Positions 1-7,393 of a DNA stretch of 26,157 bases are shown here, in pieces. The translations under genes were made by a program, and so were the position numbers. The notes beneath the pieces were generated by a model, which was given only the letters and a program-made list of their open reading frames with translations, was not told the origin of the DNA and did not search any database. Origin of the DNA: UPXZ01 sp964568675 (GTDB lineage Bacteria; Bacteroidota; Bacteroidia; Bacteroidales; Paludibacteraceae); contig CAZMQV010000049.1 of the NCBI GenBank assembly GCA_964568675.1, positions 1-26,157 of the forward strand, read 5' to 3'. Numbering within the stretch: position 1 is the stretch's first letter; each line of letters begins with the position of its first letter.

Positions 1-6
1 GAATAA

Positions 7-822
7 ACCGTTTGGCTCAATCGGCAGCAATTTGCTTCCCTATTTGGTAGAGATGTAAAAACAATTGGAAAACATATCAATAATGTTTTTTCGGAAGGGG
101 AATTAGCTAAAGAAGTGGTTGTCGCAAAATTTGCGACAACCACTCAACACGGTGCCATTAAAGGAAAAACGCAAACCTTACAAATTGAATATTACAATCT
201 CGATGTGATTATTTCCGTTGGATACCGAGTAAAATCTAAGCAAGGCACGCAGTTTAGAATTTGGGCTACGAATGTACTTAGGGAATATTTATTGAAAGGA
301 TATGCCATAAACCAACGTATGGATAGAATTGAAAACAAATATGACCACCTATCCAACGAAGTGCAAAAAATAGCCTTACAGCTTAAAACAAGTGAACTCC
401 CGGCACAAGGCATTTTCTTCGATGGACAAATTTTTGATGCTTACCAATTTTTCTCTAAAATAATCCGTTCGGCAAAAAAGAATATCTTGTTGATTGATAA
501 TTACATCAACGAAAATACCATTACCCATTTAGCCAAGAAAAATAAAAAAGTACGTGTCATTTTATTGACTAAAAGCAATAGCAAACAACTTGATTTGGAC
601 ATCAAAAAAGCCAATGAACAATACGGTGGTTTTGAGTTGAAATTGTTTGACAAAAGCCACGACCGCTTCCTGATTATTGACAAAGAGGAAGTGTATCACC
701 TGGGAGCATCATTGAAAGACTTAGGTAAAAAACCAGTGGTGAGCAAAGTCGAACCATGGTTTGCCTTTTCTAAAATGGACAAACATTCCGTAGAAAGTAT
801 TTTAAACCAAATAGAAGAATAA
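7..822 (+). CDS. RhuM-family protein with C-terminal PLD-like domain, 5' end broken
   Basis: The reading frame is open from base 7, and translation from there starts TVWLNRQQFASLFGRDVKTI, the usual N-terminal DNA-binding-like part of RhuM/Fic-associated proteins. The hallmark YYNLDVIISVGYRVKS and GTQFRIWA motifs follow. The C-terminal half contains HDRFLIID and GASLKDLGKK, resembling the HKD/phospholipase-D-like tail found in many RhuM homologues. An in-frame TAA lies at 4-6, directly before the conserved TVWL. The upstream codons make family sense (AAT AAA, N-K) only in the next frame, so one A has probably been lost from an A run, or translation restarts at the GTG at 115. RhuM genes are often embedded in restriction-modification loci, which fits the nuclease and type ISP remainder downstream. 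The cellular function is not established. Family assignment is firm; whether the gene is functional is doubtful. Confidence 0.75.
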   Translation, partial: TVWLNRQQFASLFGRDVKTIGKHINNVFSEGELAKEVVVAKFATTTQHGAIKGKTQTLQIEYYNLDVIISVGYRVKSKQGTQFRIWATNVLREYLLKGYAINQRMDRIENKYDHLSNEVQKIALQLKTSELPAQGIFFDGQIFDAYQFFSKIIRSAKKNILLIDNYINENTITHLAKKNKKVRVILLTKSNSKQLDLDIKKANEQYGGFELKLFDKSHDRFLIIDKEEVYHLGASLKDLGKKPVVSKVEPWFAFSKMDKHSVESILNQIEE

Positions 823-905
823 AATGACGAAAATCGAGAAGACAAATAAGATTTCTTGAACGAAAATCTCAAAATATTCTTGTAAAGAAGAAAAAGTAAA
901 TAGAT

Positions 906-1916
906 ATGAACTACATAGTTGAGATAAAACAAATATTAGCACAAGCAAGACAAAAAAGCTACCAAGCGGTAAATTCGGCTATGGTAGAGGCTTACTGGCT
1001 GATTGGAAAACGAATTGTGGAAGAAGAACAAAACGGGAAAGAGCGAGCAGATTACGGTAAGGAAATTATTAAAAATATTTCTGAGGAGATGACCAAGGAA
1101 TTTGGGAAAGGTTTTAGCAAAAGAACAGTTTGGGAAATTAGACAATTTTACACCACTTTCCCTGAGTTTTCAATTGTGCGAACACTGTCCGCACAATTGT
1201 CATGGTCTCATTTTCAAAGAATTACAAAAGTTCAAGACAATAAAGCAAGGATTTATTATTTAAAAGAAGCTGCATCTCAAAACTGGAGTATTAGAACTTT
1301 AGACAGAAACATTTCTACACTCTATTATCAGCGATTATTGTCCTCACCACAAAAAGATAGCGTAGAAAATGAGATGTTGGAAAAAACGAAAGATTTTCAA
1401 AACAGCCCTTACGAATTCATTAAAAACCCAACGGTATTGGAGTTTTTAAACCTTCCTGCTCATTATAGCTATACAGAGGCAGAATTTGAAAAAGCATTGA
1501 TTGACAATTTGCAACATTTTATCTTAGAACTTGGCAAAGGTTTTTCCTTTGTGGCTAGACAAAAACATATACGCACAGAAACGGCAGACTTTTATATCGA
1601 CTTGGTATTTTACAATTACCTATTGAAATGTTTTGTCATCATAGAATTGAAAACAGATAAAATCAACCACCAAGATATTGGACAATTGGATATGTATGTG
1701 AGAATGTTTGATGATTTGGAGCGACCCGAAGGCGATAACCCAACTATAGGAATTTTGTTATGTACAGAAACCGACAAAACGATTGCAAAATATTCAGTGC
1801 TCAACGAAAACAAACAACTTTTTGCTTCAAAATATTTGAATTATTTACCATCCGAAGAAGAATTGGCAAACGAAATTGAAAAACAAAAATACTTATTTAA
1901 GTTAAACCATGAGTAA
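906..1916 (+). CDS. DUF1016 / YhcG-type PD-(D/E)XK nuclease domain protein
   Basis: This 336-aa protein has the full two-domain layout of the YhcG/DUF1016 family. The N-terminal helical domain (about residues 1-150) contains AYWLIGKRIVEEEQ and GFSKRTVWEIRQFY, the typical putative DNA-binding region. The C-terminal PD-(D/E)XK fold (about 170-330) has candidate catalytic residues D232 (FYIDLVFY), E247 and K249 (IIELKT), and Q260 in the following helix. Members are predicted endonucleases found near restriction-modification and phage-defence genes; the biochemical role of this one is not known. The gene starts 83 bp after the RhuM stop. Its end overlaps the next gene by 8 nt, so the two are probably translationally coupled. 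Length is normal for the family and the catalytic residues look intact. Confidence 0.88.
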   Translation: MNYIVEIKQILAQARQKSYQAVNSAMVEAYWLIGKRIVEEEQNGKERADYGKEIIKNISEEMTKEFGKGFSKRTVWEIRQFYTTFPEFSIVRTLSAQLSWSHFQRITKVQDNKARIYYLKEAASQNWSIRTLDRNISTLYYQRLLSSPQKDSVENEMLEKTKDFQNSPYEFIKNPTVLEFLNLPAHYSYTEAEFEKALIDNLQHFILELGKGFSFVARQKHIRTETADFYIDLVFYNYLLKCFVIIELKTDKINHQDIGQLDMYVRMFDDLERPEGDNPTIGILLCTETDKTIAKYSVLNENKQLFASKYLNYLPSEEELANEIEKQKYLFKLNHE

Positions 1917-3081
1917 AAATAAAACAGCACAAATATTCCATTTCGACCTGTATGGAAAACGAGAAGATAAATACGATTTTTTGAATGAAAATTCAATTGC
2001 TTCTGTTGATTGGAAATCATTAGACCCCAATGAACCCAATTTCTTTTTTGTTCCAAAAAATAATGCTGGACAGGAAGTGTATGAGGAATGGATTGGATTA
2101 GGCGAATTGTTTCAAATTAATGTAACAGGAATCAAAACGCATGATGATAGCAACTTGGTCTCTTTTAGTAAATTTGAAGAGCATAATTTTAAATATGATT
2201 ATAGACCTTTTGATGTTAGATATATTAATTATGATTTAAAAAAGGTTTTAAGACATCGGTTTTCAGTAATGCAACATATGCAATCTAAGAATATAAGCCT
2301 CATAATTCCTCGTCAAGCAGTTACGGATAAATGGAACCATGTTCAAGTATCAAAATTTATGTCTGATAACAGGATTCATTATAGCAATAAAGGTATTCCA
2401 ATAGTTTGTCCACTCTACCTCTATCCTGATGATAAAAACAAAGATTTATTTCAAAACGAAGAAGAAAGAGTACCCAACCTAAACCAAGAAATTGTACAAC
2501 AAATAGCGGATAGTTTGGGCTTATCATTCATCAACGAAAAAGACACTTCGACAGGCTCAGCGTCCGTTTCTTTTAGTCCCATTGATATTTTAGATTACAT
2601 CTACGCCGTTTTACACTCGCCCACTTACCGAGAGCAATACAAAGAATTTCTGAAAATAGATTTTCCGAGAGTGCCTTATCCAAAAGATGCAGCTACTTTT
2701 TGGCAATTGGTAAAGCTGGGTGGAGAAATTCGGCAAATCCATTTATTGGAAAGCCCGGTAGTAGAAAATTACATCACGCAATATCCGGAAGACGGAGATA
2801 ATGTGGTTGACAAACCAAAATACGTTCCGATACCCAAAAATGATGAAACTGGTGTTTTACAAGGCAATGTCTTCATTAACGACACACAGTATTTTGCCAA
2901 TGTACCATTAACTGCTTGGAAATTTTTCATTGGTGGTTATCAACCTGCCCAAAAGTGGCTGAAAGACCGTAAAGACTGCAAACTCGAATTTGAAGATATT
3001 TTGCATTATCAAAAAATCATTGTAGCATTGAGTGAAACGGATAGACTGATGAAAGAGATTGATAAAGTTGAGATTTTATGA
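1909..3081 (+). CDS. Type ISP restriction/modification enzyme, C-terminal specificity part only
   Basis: The 390-aa product begins with IFHFDLYGKREDKYDFL and continues with NEPNFFFVPK, ELFQINVTGI, YRPFDVRYINYD and SVMQHM. These motifs normally lie far inside single-chain type ISP (type IIG-like) restriction-modification enzymes, after the helicase and methyltransferase domains. The remaining motifs (DILDYIYAVLHSPTYREQYKEFL, FPRVPYPKD, FWQLVKLGGEIR) belong to the target-recognition/C-terminal region. No helicase motifs and no NPPY methyltransferase motif occur in the window, so this is a headless remainder or a split specificity subunit. It overlaps the upstream nuclease gene by 8 nt and the next gene by 4 nt (ATGA). 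Around residues 212-221 the frame runs through a REP-like insertion (see 2545-2566). It is most likely non-functional alone; a role as a stand-alone DNA-binding protein cannot be excluded. Confidence 0.8.
   Translation: MSKNKTAQIFHFDLYGKREDKYDFLNENSIASVDWKSLDPNEPNFFFVPKNNAGQEVYEEWIGLGELFQINVTGIKTHDDSNLVSFSKFEEHNFKYDYRPFDVRYINYDLKKVLRHRFSVMQHMQSKNISLIIPRQAVTDKWNHVQVSKFMSDNRIHYSNKGIPIVCPLYLYPDDKNKDLFQNEEERVPNLNQEIVQQIADSLGLSFINEKDTSTGSASVSFSPIDILDYIYAVLHSPTYREQYKEFLKIDFPRVPYPKDAATFWQLVKLGGEIRQIHLLESPVVENYITQYPEDGDNVVDKPKYVPIPKNDETGVLQGNVFINDTQYFANVPLTAWKFFIGGYQPAQKWLKDRKDCKLEFEDILHYQKIIVALSETDRLMKEIDKVEIL
2545..2566 (+). repeat. REP-like dispersed repeat inside the type ISP reading frame
   Basis: The bases ACTTCGACAGGCTCAGCGTC (2545-2564, continuing CG) match a short sequence I recognise as a common dispersed REP-like element of many bacterial genomes, including Bacteroidota. 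It reads through in frame as T-S-T-G-S-A-S-V between two well-conserved blocks of the ISP protein. No second copy was noticed in this window, so the assignment rests on recall and not on an alignment. Confidence 0.5.
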
Positions 3082-3350
3082 GCGAGTTCCATTGTTTAGA
3101 TATTGAATTTCCGGATGTTGATTTTAGTTCTTACTATATCAAAGGTAAGAAAGAAGTCGATAAAATTCATCACGCTCATTTGTTTGCAACAACTGACGAA
3201 ATTGAGCTAAGAATATTCTATGATGATGAAAGCTATTTTGGAAAAAAATTGTCTGCTTGGTCAGACACAGTAGATTATAGAAAGTTTGGCTCTTTCATTA
3301 ATGTAAAAGCTACTGAAAATCCCTGCCTGCACATAGCAGAATCCCGTTGA
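3078..3350 (+). CDS. Small hypothetical protein, 90 aa
   Basis: I do not recognise this product. The ATG overlaps the stop of the ISP gene as ATGA, which argues for real translational coupling. The protein is acidic and without signal peptide or membrane segment. It has an FPDVDFSSYYI N-terminus and a mixed alpha/beta pattern. The last residues (CLHIAESR) run up to the start of a repeat-rich spacer, so the native C-terminus may have been lost by recombination there. It may be a small companion of the nuclease/ISP module, but nothing in the sequence proves that. Confidence 0.5.
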   Translation: MSEFHCLDIEFPDVDFSSYYIKGKKEVDKIHHAHLFATTDEIELRIFYDDESYFGKKLSAWSDTVDYRKFGSFINVKATENPCLHIAESR

Positions 3351-3419
3351 TTGTTACCATTGCTCACCGACAATCAGCTTTTTCATCCCGATGATTTTTA
3401 ATATTGCACTTCTTCAATC

Positions 3420-3662
3420 GACTTTTACCATCGTGGTAATTGCCATTCTTAAAACAAAAAACAGTTTTTACCATTGTGGTAATTGCCATTCTTAAATCAA
3501 AAAACAGCTTTTACCATCGTGGTAATTGCCTTTCTTAAATCAAAAAACAGCTTTTACCATCGTGGTAATTGCCTTTCTTAAATCAAAAATCGACTTTTAC
3601 CATTGTGGTAATTGCCATTCTTAAAATAAAAAACAGTTTTTACCATCGTGGTAATTGCCGTT
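3420..3662. repeat. Six tandem copies of a 43-bp repeat with a palindromic core
   Basis: The pentamer TACCA recurs at 3426, 3469, 3512, 3555, 3598 and 3641, exactly every 43 bp. Each copy holds the inverted repeat TTACCA-TYG-TGGTAA followed by TTGCC and an A/T-rich stretch of the form TTCTTAAA-CAAAAAA-CAG. Copies differ at only a few bases (TCG or TTG in the loop, CCATTC or CCTTTC after the core). The period is not a multiple of three, so it is not a coding repeat. The array sits between the end of the RM remnant and the terminator of the KilA-N gene. Confidence 0.93.
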
Positions 3663-3822
3663 TTTAAAACTACATAAGGGCATTAACCCAACGCGGTATC
3701 TTCAAAAAAAATCAGGAGTGAAAGGATAGCGAGAACTTACACCGGCAATGCTCTGTACGGTTTGTGTCTTTATCGGAAATGCGAATCGCCATTTTTTCTA
3801 CCGCAACATCGCGCACAGACAC

Positions 3823-3847
3823 AAAAAAAGCAGTCCGAAGACTGCTT
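3823..3847 (-). terminator. Intrinsic terminator of the KilA-N gene
   Basis: Read on the minus strand this is an 8-bp stem AAGCAGTC / GACTGCTT closed by a TTCG tetraloop and followed by a run of seven T. It lies about 110 bp downstream of the KilA-N stop codon and points the right way. A stable UUCG loop plus a U tract is a textbook rho-independent terminator. Confidence 0.9.
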
Positions 3848-3959
3848 GAGATATCACATTACTTGTCCGTTTTTCTACCGTATTCGACAATTTTCAATTT
3901 TATCGCTCGCACAGAAGGTACGGCTAAAGCTTGAATGTCGGTTGCTGGTGTTTGTCTGC

Positions 3960-4820
3960 CTATTTTCCCTTTACAATAGAGTTTGTCGCATCTAATTTTC
4001 TATATCCTTTCTCCGCATCTATCGAGTTCAGACGAGTAAGTTGCCGCTTCGTCATTTCTTGTAAACAAGAATACCGAGAGGCTTTATCCATTTCTCGTTT
4101 TAAAAGTTCCGCATTAAACGATTCGAGATTTGCGAAAACAACCAATTCGTTAATACTTGCTGTATCACGTATATTCAAACCTTTTGGAGCATATTCGGGA
4201 TTTGCATCCCGCCATTGCTTTGCAGTACAAGACCACAAAGCAAGATTCAACATGTCGGCTTCGTCTGCATAAGCGTATGCCTTTTCGCGCTCAACATCAA
4301 TTTTTGGAATTACAAAATCACGAACGGCATCTGTATGAAGTGTGTAGTTTACCTTGCTAAGCACTCGTTTCACATTCCATTCGCCGAGCATTGGGTTATT
4401 TTCAAGCTCTTTGAGTCTCTGATATTCAGTAATCAAATAAAGTTTGAAGACAGGACTGAGCCACGTGCAGAACTCAAAAGCGATATCTTTGTGAGCATAA
4501 GTTCCTCCACTTCGTCCCGCCTTAGACACTATACCAATCGCATTAGTTGCTTCAATCCATTTGCGCGGTGTCATATTAAAACGATTCGCTCCTGCCTCGT
4601 GCATAAAGGTGTCGAATTCGACACCTTTAAACATTGGGTTGTGAAGCATCTCCCAAGCACCGATAAATTCAAGCGTATTGCGATTGCGCATCCAATTTCG
4701 AATATGGTCTTCGCCTTCTTGACCTTTAACCATATCGGTCAGACAAATATAATCAACATTATTTTCTGTTGAAATAGAGATGTCAATATCTTGCACTGTT
4801 ATTGTACTTACTTTCTTCAT
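3960..4820 (-). CDS. KilA-N domain protein
   Basis: The protein carries a KilA-N domain, a DNA-binding module first seen in phage and large DNA virus proteins. The block from CLTDMVKG through HIRNWMRNRNTLEFIGAWE, NPMFKGVEFD, FNMTPRKWIEATNAIGI and GRSGGTYAHKDIAFEFCTWL to LITEYQRLKE covers about residues 26-145. The C-terminal half is helical and ends with a Lys/Arg-rich segment. I chose the ATG at 4820 (MKKVSTITVQDI, 286 aa). The 18 extra residues available upstream are basic, atypical, and start inside the spacer. Such genes are usually phage-derived or antirepressor-like; the exact role here is unknown. It is a single-gene unit with its own terminator at 3823-3847, beside a transposase remnant. 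Confidence 0.85.
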   Translation of the reverse strand: MKKVSTITVQDIDISISTENNVDYICLTDMVKGQEGEDHIRNWMRNRNTLEFIGAWEMLHNPMFKGVEFDTFMHEAGANRFNMTPRKWIEATNAIGIVSKAGRSGGTYAHKDIAFEFCTWLSPVFKLYLITEYQRLKELENNPMLGEWNVKRVLSKVNYTLHTDAVRDFVIPKIDVEREKAYAYADEADMLNLALWSCTAKQWRDANPEYAPKGLNIRDTASINELVVFANLESFNAELLKREMDKASRYSCLQEMTKRQLTRLNSIDAEKGYRKLDATNSIVKGK

Positions 4821-4906
4821 TCTGTAAATTTTCTGATGCAAACTTAATCTTTTTGAGCGATTGACAAACGGCACGGGCGGATAGAAATCACCTCAGTCTT
4901 AGAAAT

Positions 4907-5148
4907 CTACTTTAACCTGCTAATACGCCATACCTCGGCTACCGCACGAATGCTTGTGTGTGGCAACAAGTTCAAAATCAACAAAATTTCCAATAGAACT
5001 TTTTCGCCTGCATAATCAAATGCACTACGACACACTCACATTGTTCAGTTCGAAACACCAAGCCTTCTTCAACCGAATTATAATGAATATAAATCAAGTT
5101 TTCATCGATTACTCCATTTCTCCAAACTTCTAAAGCGGAAAGAAACAA
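4907..5148 (-). pseudogene. Frameshifted remnant of a Y1 (REP-associated, IS200-like) transposase
   Basis: Reading leftward from 5148, one frame gives LEVWRNGVIDENLIYIHYNS and then VEEGLVFRTEQ. This matches the W.N.VID...YIHNNPVEEGLV block near the C-terminus of Y1/TnpA-REP transposases. The expected next block, YSSA-DYAGEKGLL, appears in a different frame as RSAFDYAGEKVLLEI and runs on to a TAG at 4907-4909. The N-terminal HUH and catalytic Tyr parts are absent. It is therefore a decayed C-terminal fragment with at least one frameshift, and too broken to appear as one open frame. Confidence 0.75.
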
Positions 5149-5154
5149 AAAACC

Positions 5155-5577
5155 TTACTCCACTTCTACGATACGAATTTCGTGTGTCATCTCCATCACG
5201 CGCTTATACACCGCTTCCACACCGCAGTATTGCTCTTTGGAGAGGTTCACCGCCTTTTCGAGCTTAGCCAATGGCAGGTCTTTGCCGGTAAATTCGTAAA
5301 TCACGTGCATTTTTTCGTAATACTTGGGGTGCTCGTCGCGCATATCAGCCTCCACCGTAACGTTGAAAGCTTGCAAGTCCACCCGCATCTTCTTCAATAT
5401 GGACACCGCGTCCATGCCCGTGCATCCGGCAAGCGCCGCCATCATGAGCACTTTGGGGGTAGGTCCGCTATTTTCGCCACCACCCTCCACCGGCGCGTCG
5501 GTTACCAACTTATGGCCATACAAGTCGGCTTCAAACTTCAAGCCTCCTTGCCAATTGGAAATAATTTTGTGTTTCAT
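5155..5577 (-). CDS. OsmC-family protein
   Basis: This 140-aa protein has the OsmC/Ohr fold signature: a VTDAPVEGGGENSGPTP loop, then AALAGCTGMD with the first conserved cysteine (C52), and SKEQYCGVEAVY with the second (C118). In Ohr and OsmC these two cysteines reduce organic hydroperoxides. Many Bacteroidota members of this general OsmC subfamily have no assigned substrate, so a peroxidase role is likely but not proven. The start at 5577 (MKHKIISNW) is preferred over the six-residue upstream extension, because the domain normally begins there. It is a single gene divergent from the phosphate butyryltransferase gene. On its strand the sequence AACTTTTG near 5633-5640 may be a weak -7 element. 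Confidence 0.9.
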   Translation of the reverse strand: MKHKIISNWQGGLKFEADLYGHKLVTDAPVEGGGENSGPTPKVLMMAALAGCTGMDAVSILKKMRVDLQAFNVTVEADMRDEHPKYYEKMHVIYEFTGKDLPLAKLEKAVNLSKEQYCGVEAVYKRVMEMTHEIRIVEVE

Positions 5578-5807
5578 AATTATTCTGAGTTTCAATTAAA
5601 TTTTTACTGTTAATAGTAACAATCGGCGCGACACAAAAGTTCTTTCCAATATTTTTGCAAGATACGTCAATTATTTTTTCAACAAAATAACAATAAAAGT
5701 ATAACCCAGGCTAAGCCTAATTAATCGCATTTTCACTATTTGTGGCAGATTTTCGTTCAATCTGTAATTAGCCGAACAAGCGGCGACGCCACATAAAACT
5801 CACTTCA

Positions 5808-5838
5808 TTTGCAAACTTAAAAATAATTCATAAATTTG
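5808..5838 (+). promoter_or_regulatory. Bacteroidota-type promoter for the phosphate butyryltransferase gene
   Basis: TTTG at 5808-5811 and TAAATTTG at 5831-5838 match the Bacteroidota -33 (TTTG) and -7 (TAnnTTTG) consensus exactly, with the usual 19-bp spacing. The -7 element ends 38 bp before the ATG at 5877. Confidence 0.72.
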
Positions 5839-5876
5839 CATTTGCATTAATAAAAAAAACAATAAACCATATATCC

Positions 5877-6788
5877 ATGCAACCGATAGCCTCTTTTGCT
5901 GATTTAACGACACATTTGCTCAACTCGCAGAAACGAAAACGCGTAGCGGTGGCAAACGCGGTGGACTCGCATACGCTCGAAGCAGTGTTGAAGGCAGTGG
6001 AAACAGGCATTGTGGAAGCTTACTTGCTGGGCGACGTTGCCGAGATAGAGTCGCCACTATTATACGCCAAACCGCAATTGCTGGAGCATGTGCACATCAT
6101 TGACATACCCGAAGTGCAGGCCGCCACACTCGAAGCGGTGCGAATGGTGAAAACCGGCGATGCCGACATCCTGATGAAGGGCTTGGTGAATACCGACGTG
6201 ATACTTCGCGCGATACTGGATAAGGAAAAAGGACTGTTGCCCGCAGGCAATGTACTCACCTACAACGCGGCGCTCGAAATACCCCGCTATCACAAATTGC
6301 TTTTCTTTTCCGACCCCGCCGTGATACCCTACCCCAATTTGGAGCAACGCAAAGCCATGGTGAAATATGCCATCAATACCTGCCGGAAATTTGGAATTGT
6401 TCGCCCCAAAATAGCGCTGATACATGCTACCGAAAAAGCTAATCCAAAAATCATGTTTATGCAAGATTATCTGGACATCATGCAGATGTGGCGAAATGGT
6501 GAGTTTGGCGATGTCATTGTGGATGGTCCTTTGGATATTTTTCTATCGCTCGACGAAGAGCGCGGCAGTATCAAACATGTGCCTACCCCACTGCTGGGCG
6601 ACGCCGACGCGCTAATCTTCCCCGATTTCGCTTGTGCCAACGCCTTTTACAAAGGTTTAGCTTTATTCGCCGGCGCCGAAATGGGCGGAATACTGCAAGG
6701 CACCGAAAAGCCTTGTGTGCTTACTTCGCGAAGCGACAGCACCCTGTCGAAATTTTACAGCATCGCCATCGCTTGCATCCTGGCGTAG
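5877..6788 (+). CDS. ptb: Phosphate butyryltransferase / phosphate acetyltransferase family
   Basis: The 303-aa product is a full-length member of the PTA/PTB acyltransferase family, which exchanges the CoA of an acyl-CoA for phosphate in the cytoplasm. Seen motifs are DADILMKGLVNTDVILRAIL, GNVLTYNAALEIP, FFSDPAVIPYPN, GDVIVDGPLDIF, GDADALIFPDFACANAFYKG and EKPCVLTSRSDS, all typical of Ptb. In fermenting Bacteroidota ptb is usually next to butyrate kinase (buk), converting butyryl-CoA to butyrate with ATP gain. Here no kinase gene follows, so the partner must be elsewhere or the substrate differs. It has its own promoter at 5808-5838. Substrate specificity cannot be read from the sequence. 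Confidence 0.9.
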   Translation: MQPIASFADLTTHLLNSQKRKRVAVANAVDSHTLEAVLKAVETGIVEAYLLGDVAEIESPLLYAKPQLLEHVHIIDIPEVQAATLEAVRMVKTGDADILMKGLVNTDVILRAILDKEKGLLPAGNVLTYNAALEIPRYHKLLFFSDPAVIPYPNLEQRKAMVKYAINTCRKFGIVRPKIALIHATEKANPKIMFMQDYLDIMQMWRNGEFGDVIVDGPLDIFLSLDEERGSIKHVPTPLLGDADALIFPDFACANAFYKGLALFAGAEMGGILQGTEKPCVLTSRSDSTLSKFYSIAIACILA

Positions 6789-6966
6789 CCATCACCATGA
6801 CGCTTCGGCGCGCGAACCAATCCAACCGGCGATAACAGATAGGCGACACTCCTTTTGCAATGTGAATACAAAGTCATATATAAGTCGGCGCGCAAGCAGC
6901 AATCGCTTTCTGTCAATCACACAAGTTCGCGGCTCCATACTTTTTAAAAAAACGCATAAAGAATGA

Positions 6967-6997
6967 TTTCTTTTTCGTAAAATAATTTGTATCTTTA
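6967..6997 (+). promoter_or_regulatory. Candidate promoter for the DUF3467 gene
   Basis: TTTC at 6967-6970 and TATCTTTA at 6990-6997 each differ by one base from the Bacteroidota -33 and -7 consensus and have the correct 19-bp spacing. They lie 49 bp before the ATG at 7046, in a 257-bp spacer with no other feature. Confidence 0.5.
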
Positions 6998-7045
6998 CCA
7001 ATCGAAACCGCAACATAATTATAAAACCAATAAATAATAAAAAAG

Positions 7046-7360
7046 ATGGATCTCAATCAAAACAATGACAATCAAATTGATATCGAACTTTCGCCCGAAG
7101 TAGCCGAAGGTGTTTATTCCAATTTAGCTATCATCTCACACTCCAGCTCCGAGTTTGTGTTCGACTTTATCCGCATCATGCCCGGCACCCCGAAAGCAAA
7201 AGTAAAATCGCGCATTGTACTCACTCCCGAACACGCAAAACGCCTATTGACAGCTCTGCAAGAAAATGTGGCAAAATACGAACAACAATTTGGTAAGATT
7301 AAAACTCCCGAAAACAACATACTGCCTCCACTGCCAATGGGATTTGGTGGCGAAGCTTAA
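7046..7360 (+). CDS. DUF3467 domain protein
   Basis: This small protein (104 aa) has the complete DUF3467 pattern. It shows IDIELSPEVAEGVYSNLAII, SSSEFVFDFIRIMPG, then KVKSRIVLTPEHAKRLLTAL and a C-terminal helix NVAKYEQQFG, ending in a Pro-rich tail. The family is widespread and conserved in Bacteroidota as a stand-alone cytosolic protein of unknown function. It lies alone between ptb and a convergent reductase gene 33 bp away. The assignment is secure but gives no mechanism. Confidence 0.92.
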   Translation: MDLNQNNDNQIDIELSPEVAEGVYSNLAIISHSSSEFVFDFIRIMPGTPKAKVKSRIVLTPEHAKRLLTALQENVAKYEQQFGKIKTPENNILPPLPMGFGGEA

Positions 7361-7393
7361 TTTATTTTTTCTGCCGGAGGGTATGGCAGTTGA

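Noticed and set aside
3420..3662. CRISPR-like array
   Set aside because: The whole 43-bp unit is conserved, with no variable spacers, and no cas genes are present.
3762..4772. Several plus-strand open frames opposite the KilA-N gene and in the spacer before it
   Set aside because: They are Cys/Phe-rich shadow translations without family motifs or ribosome sites. The minus-strand KilA-N frame explains most of the region.
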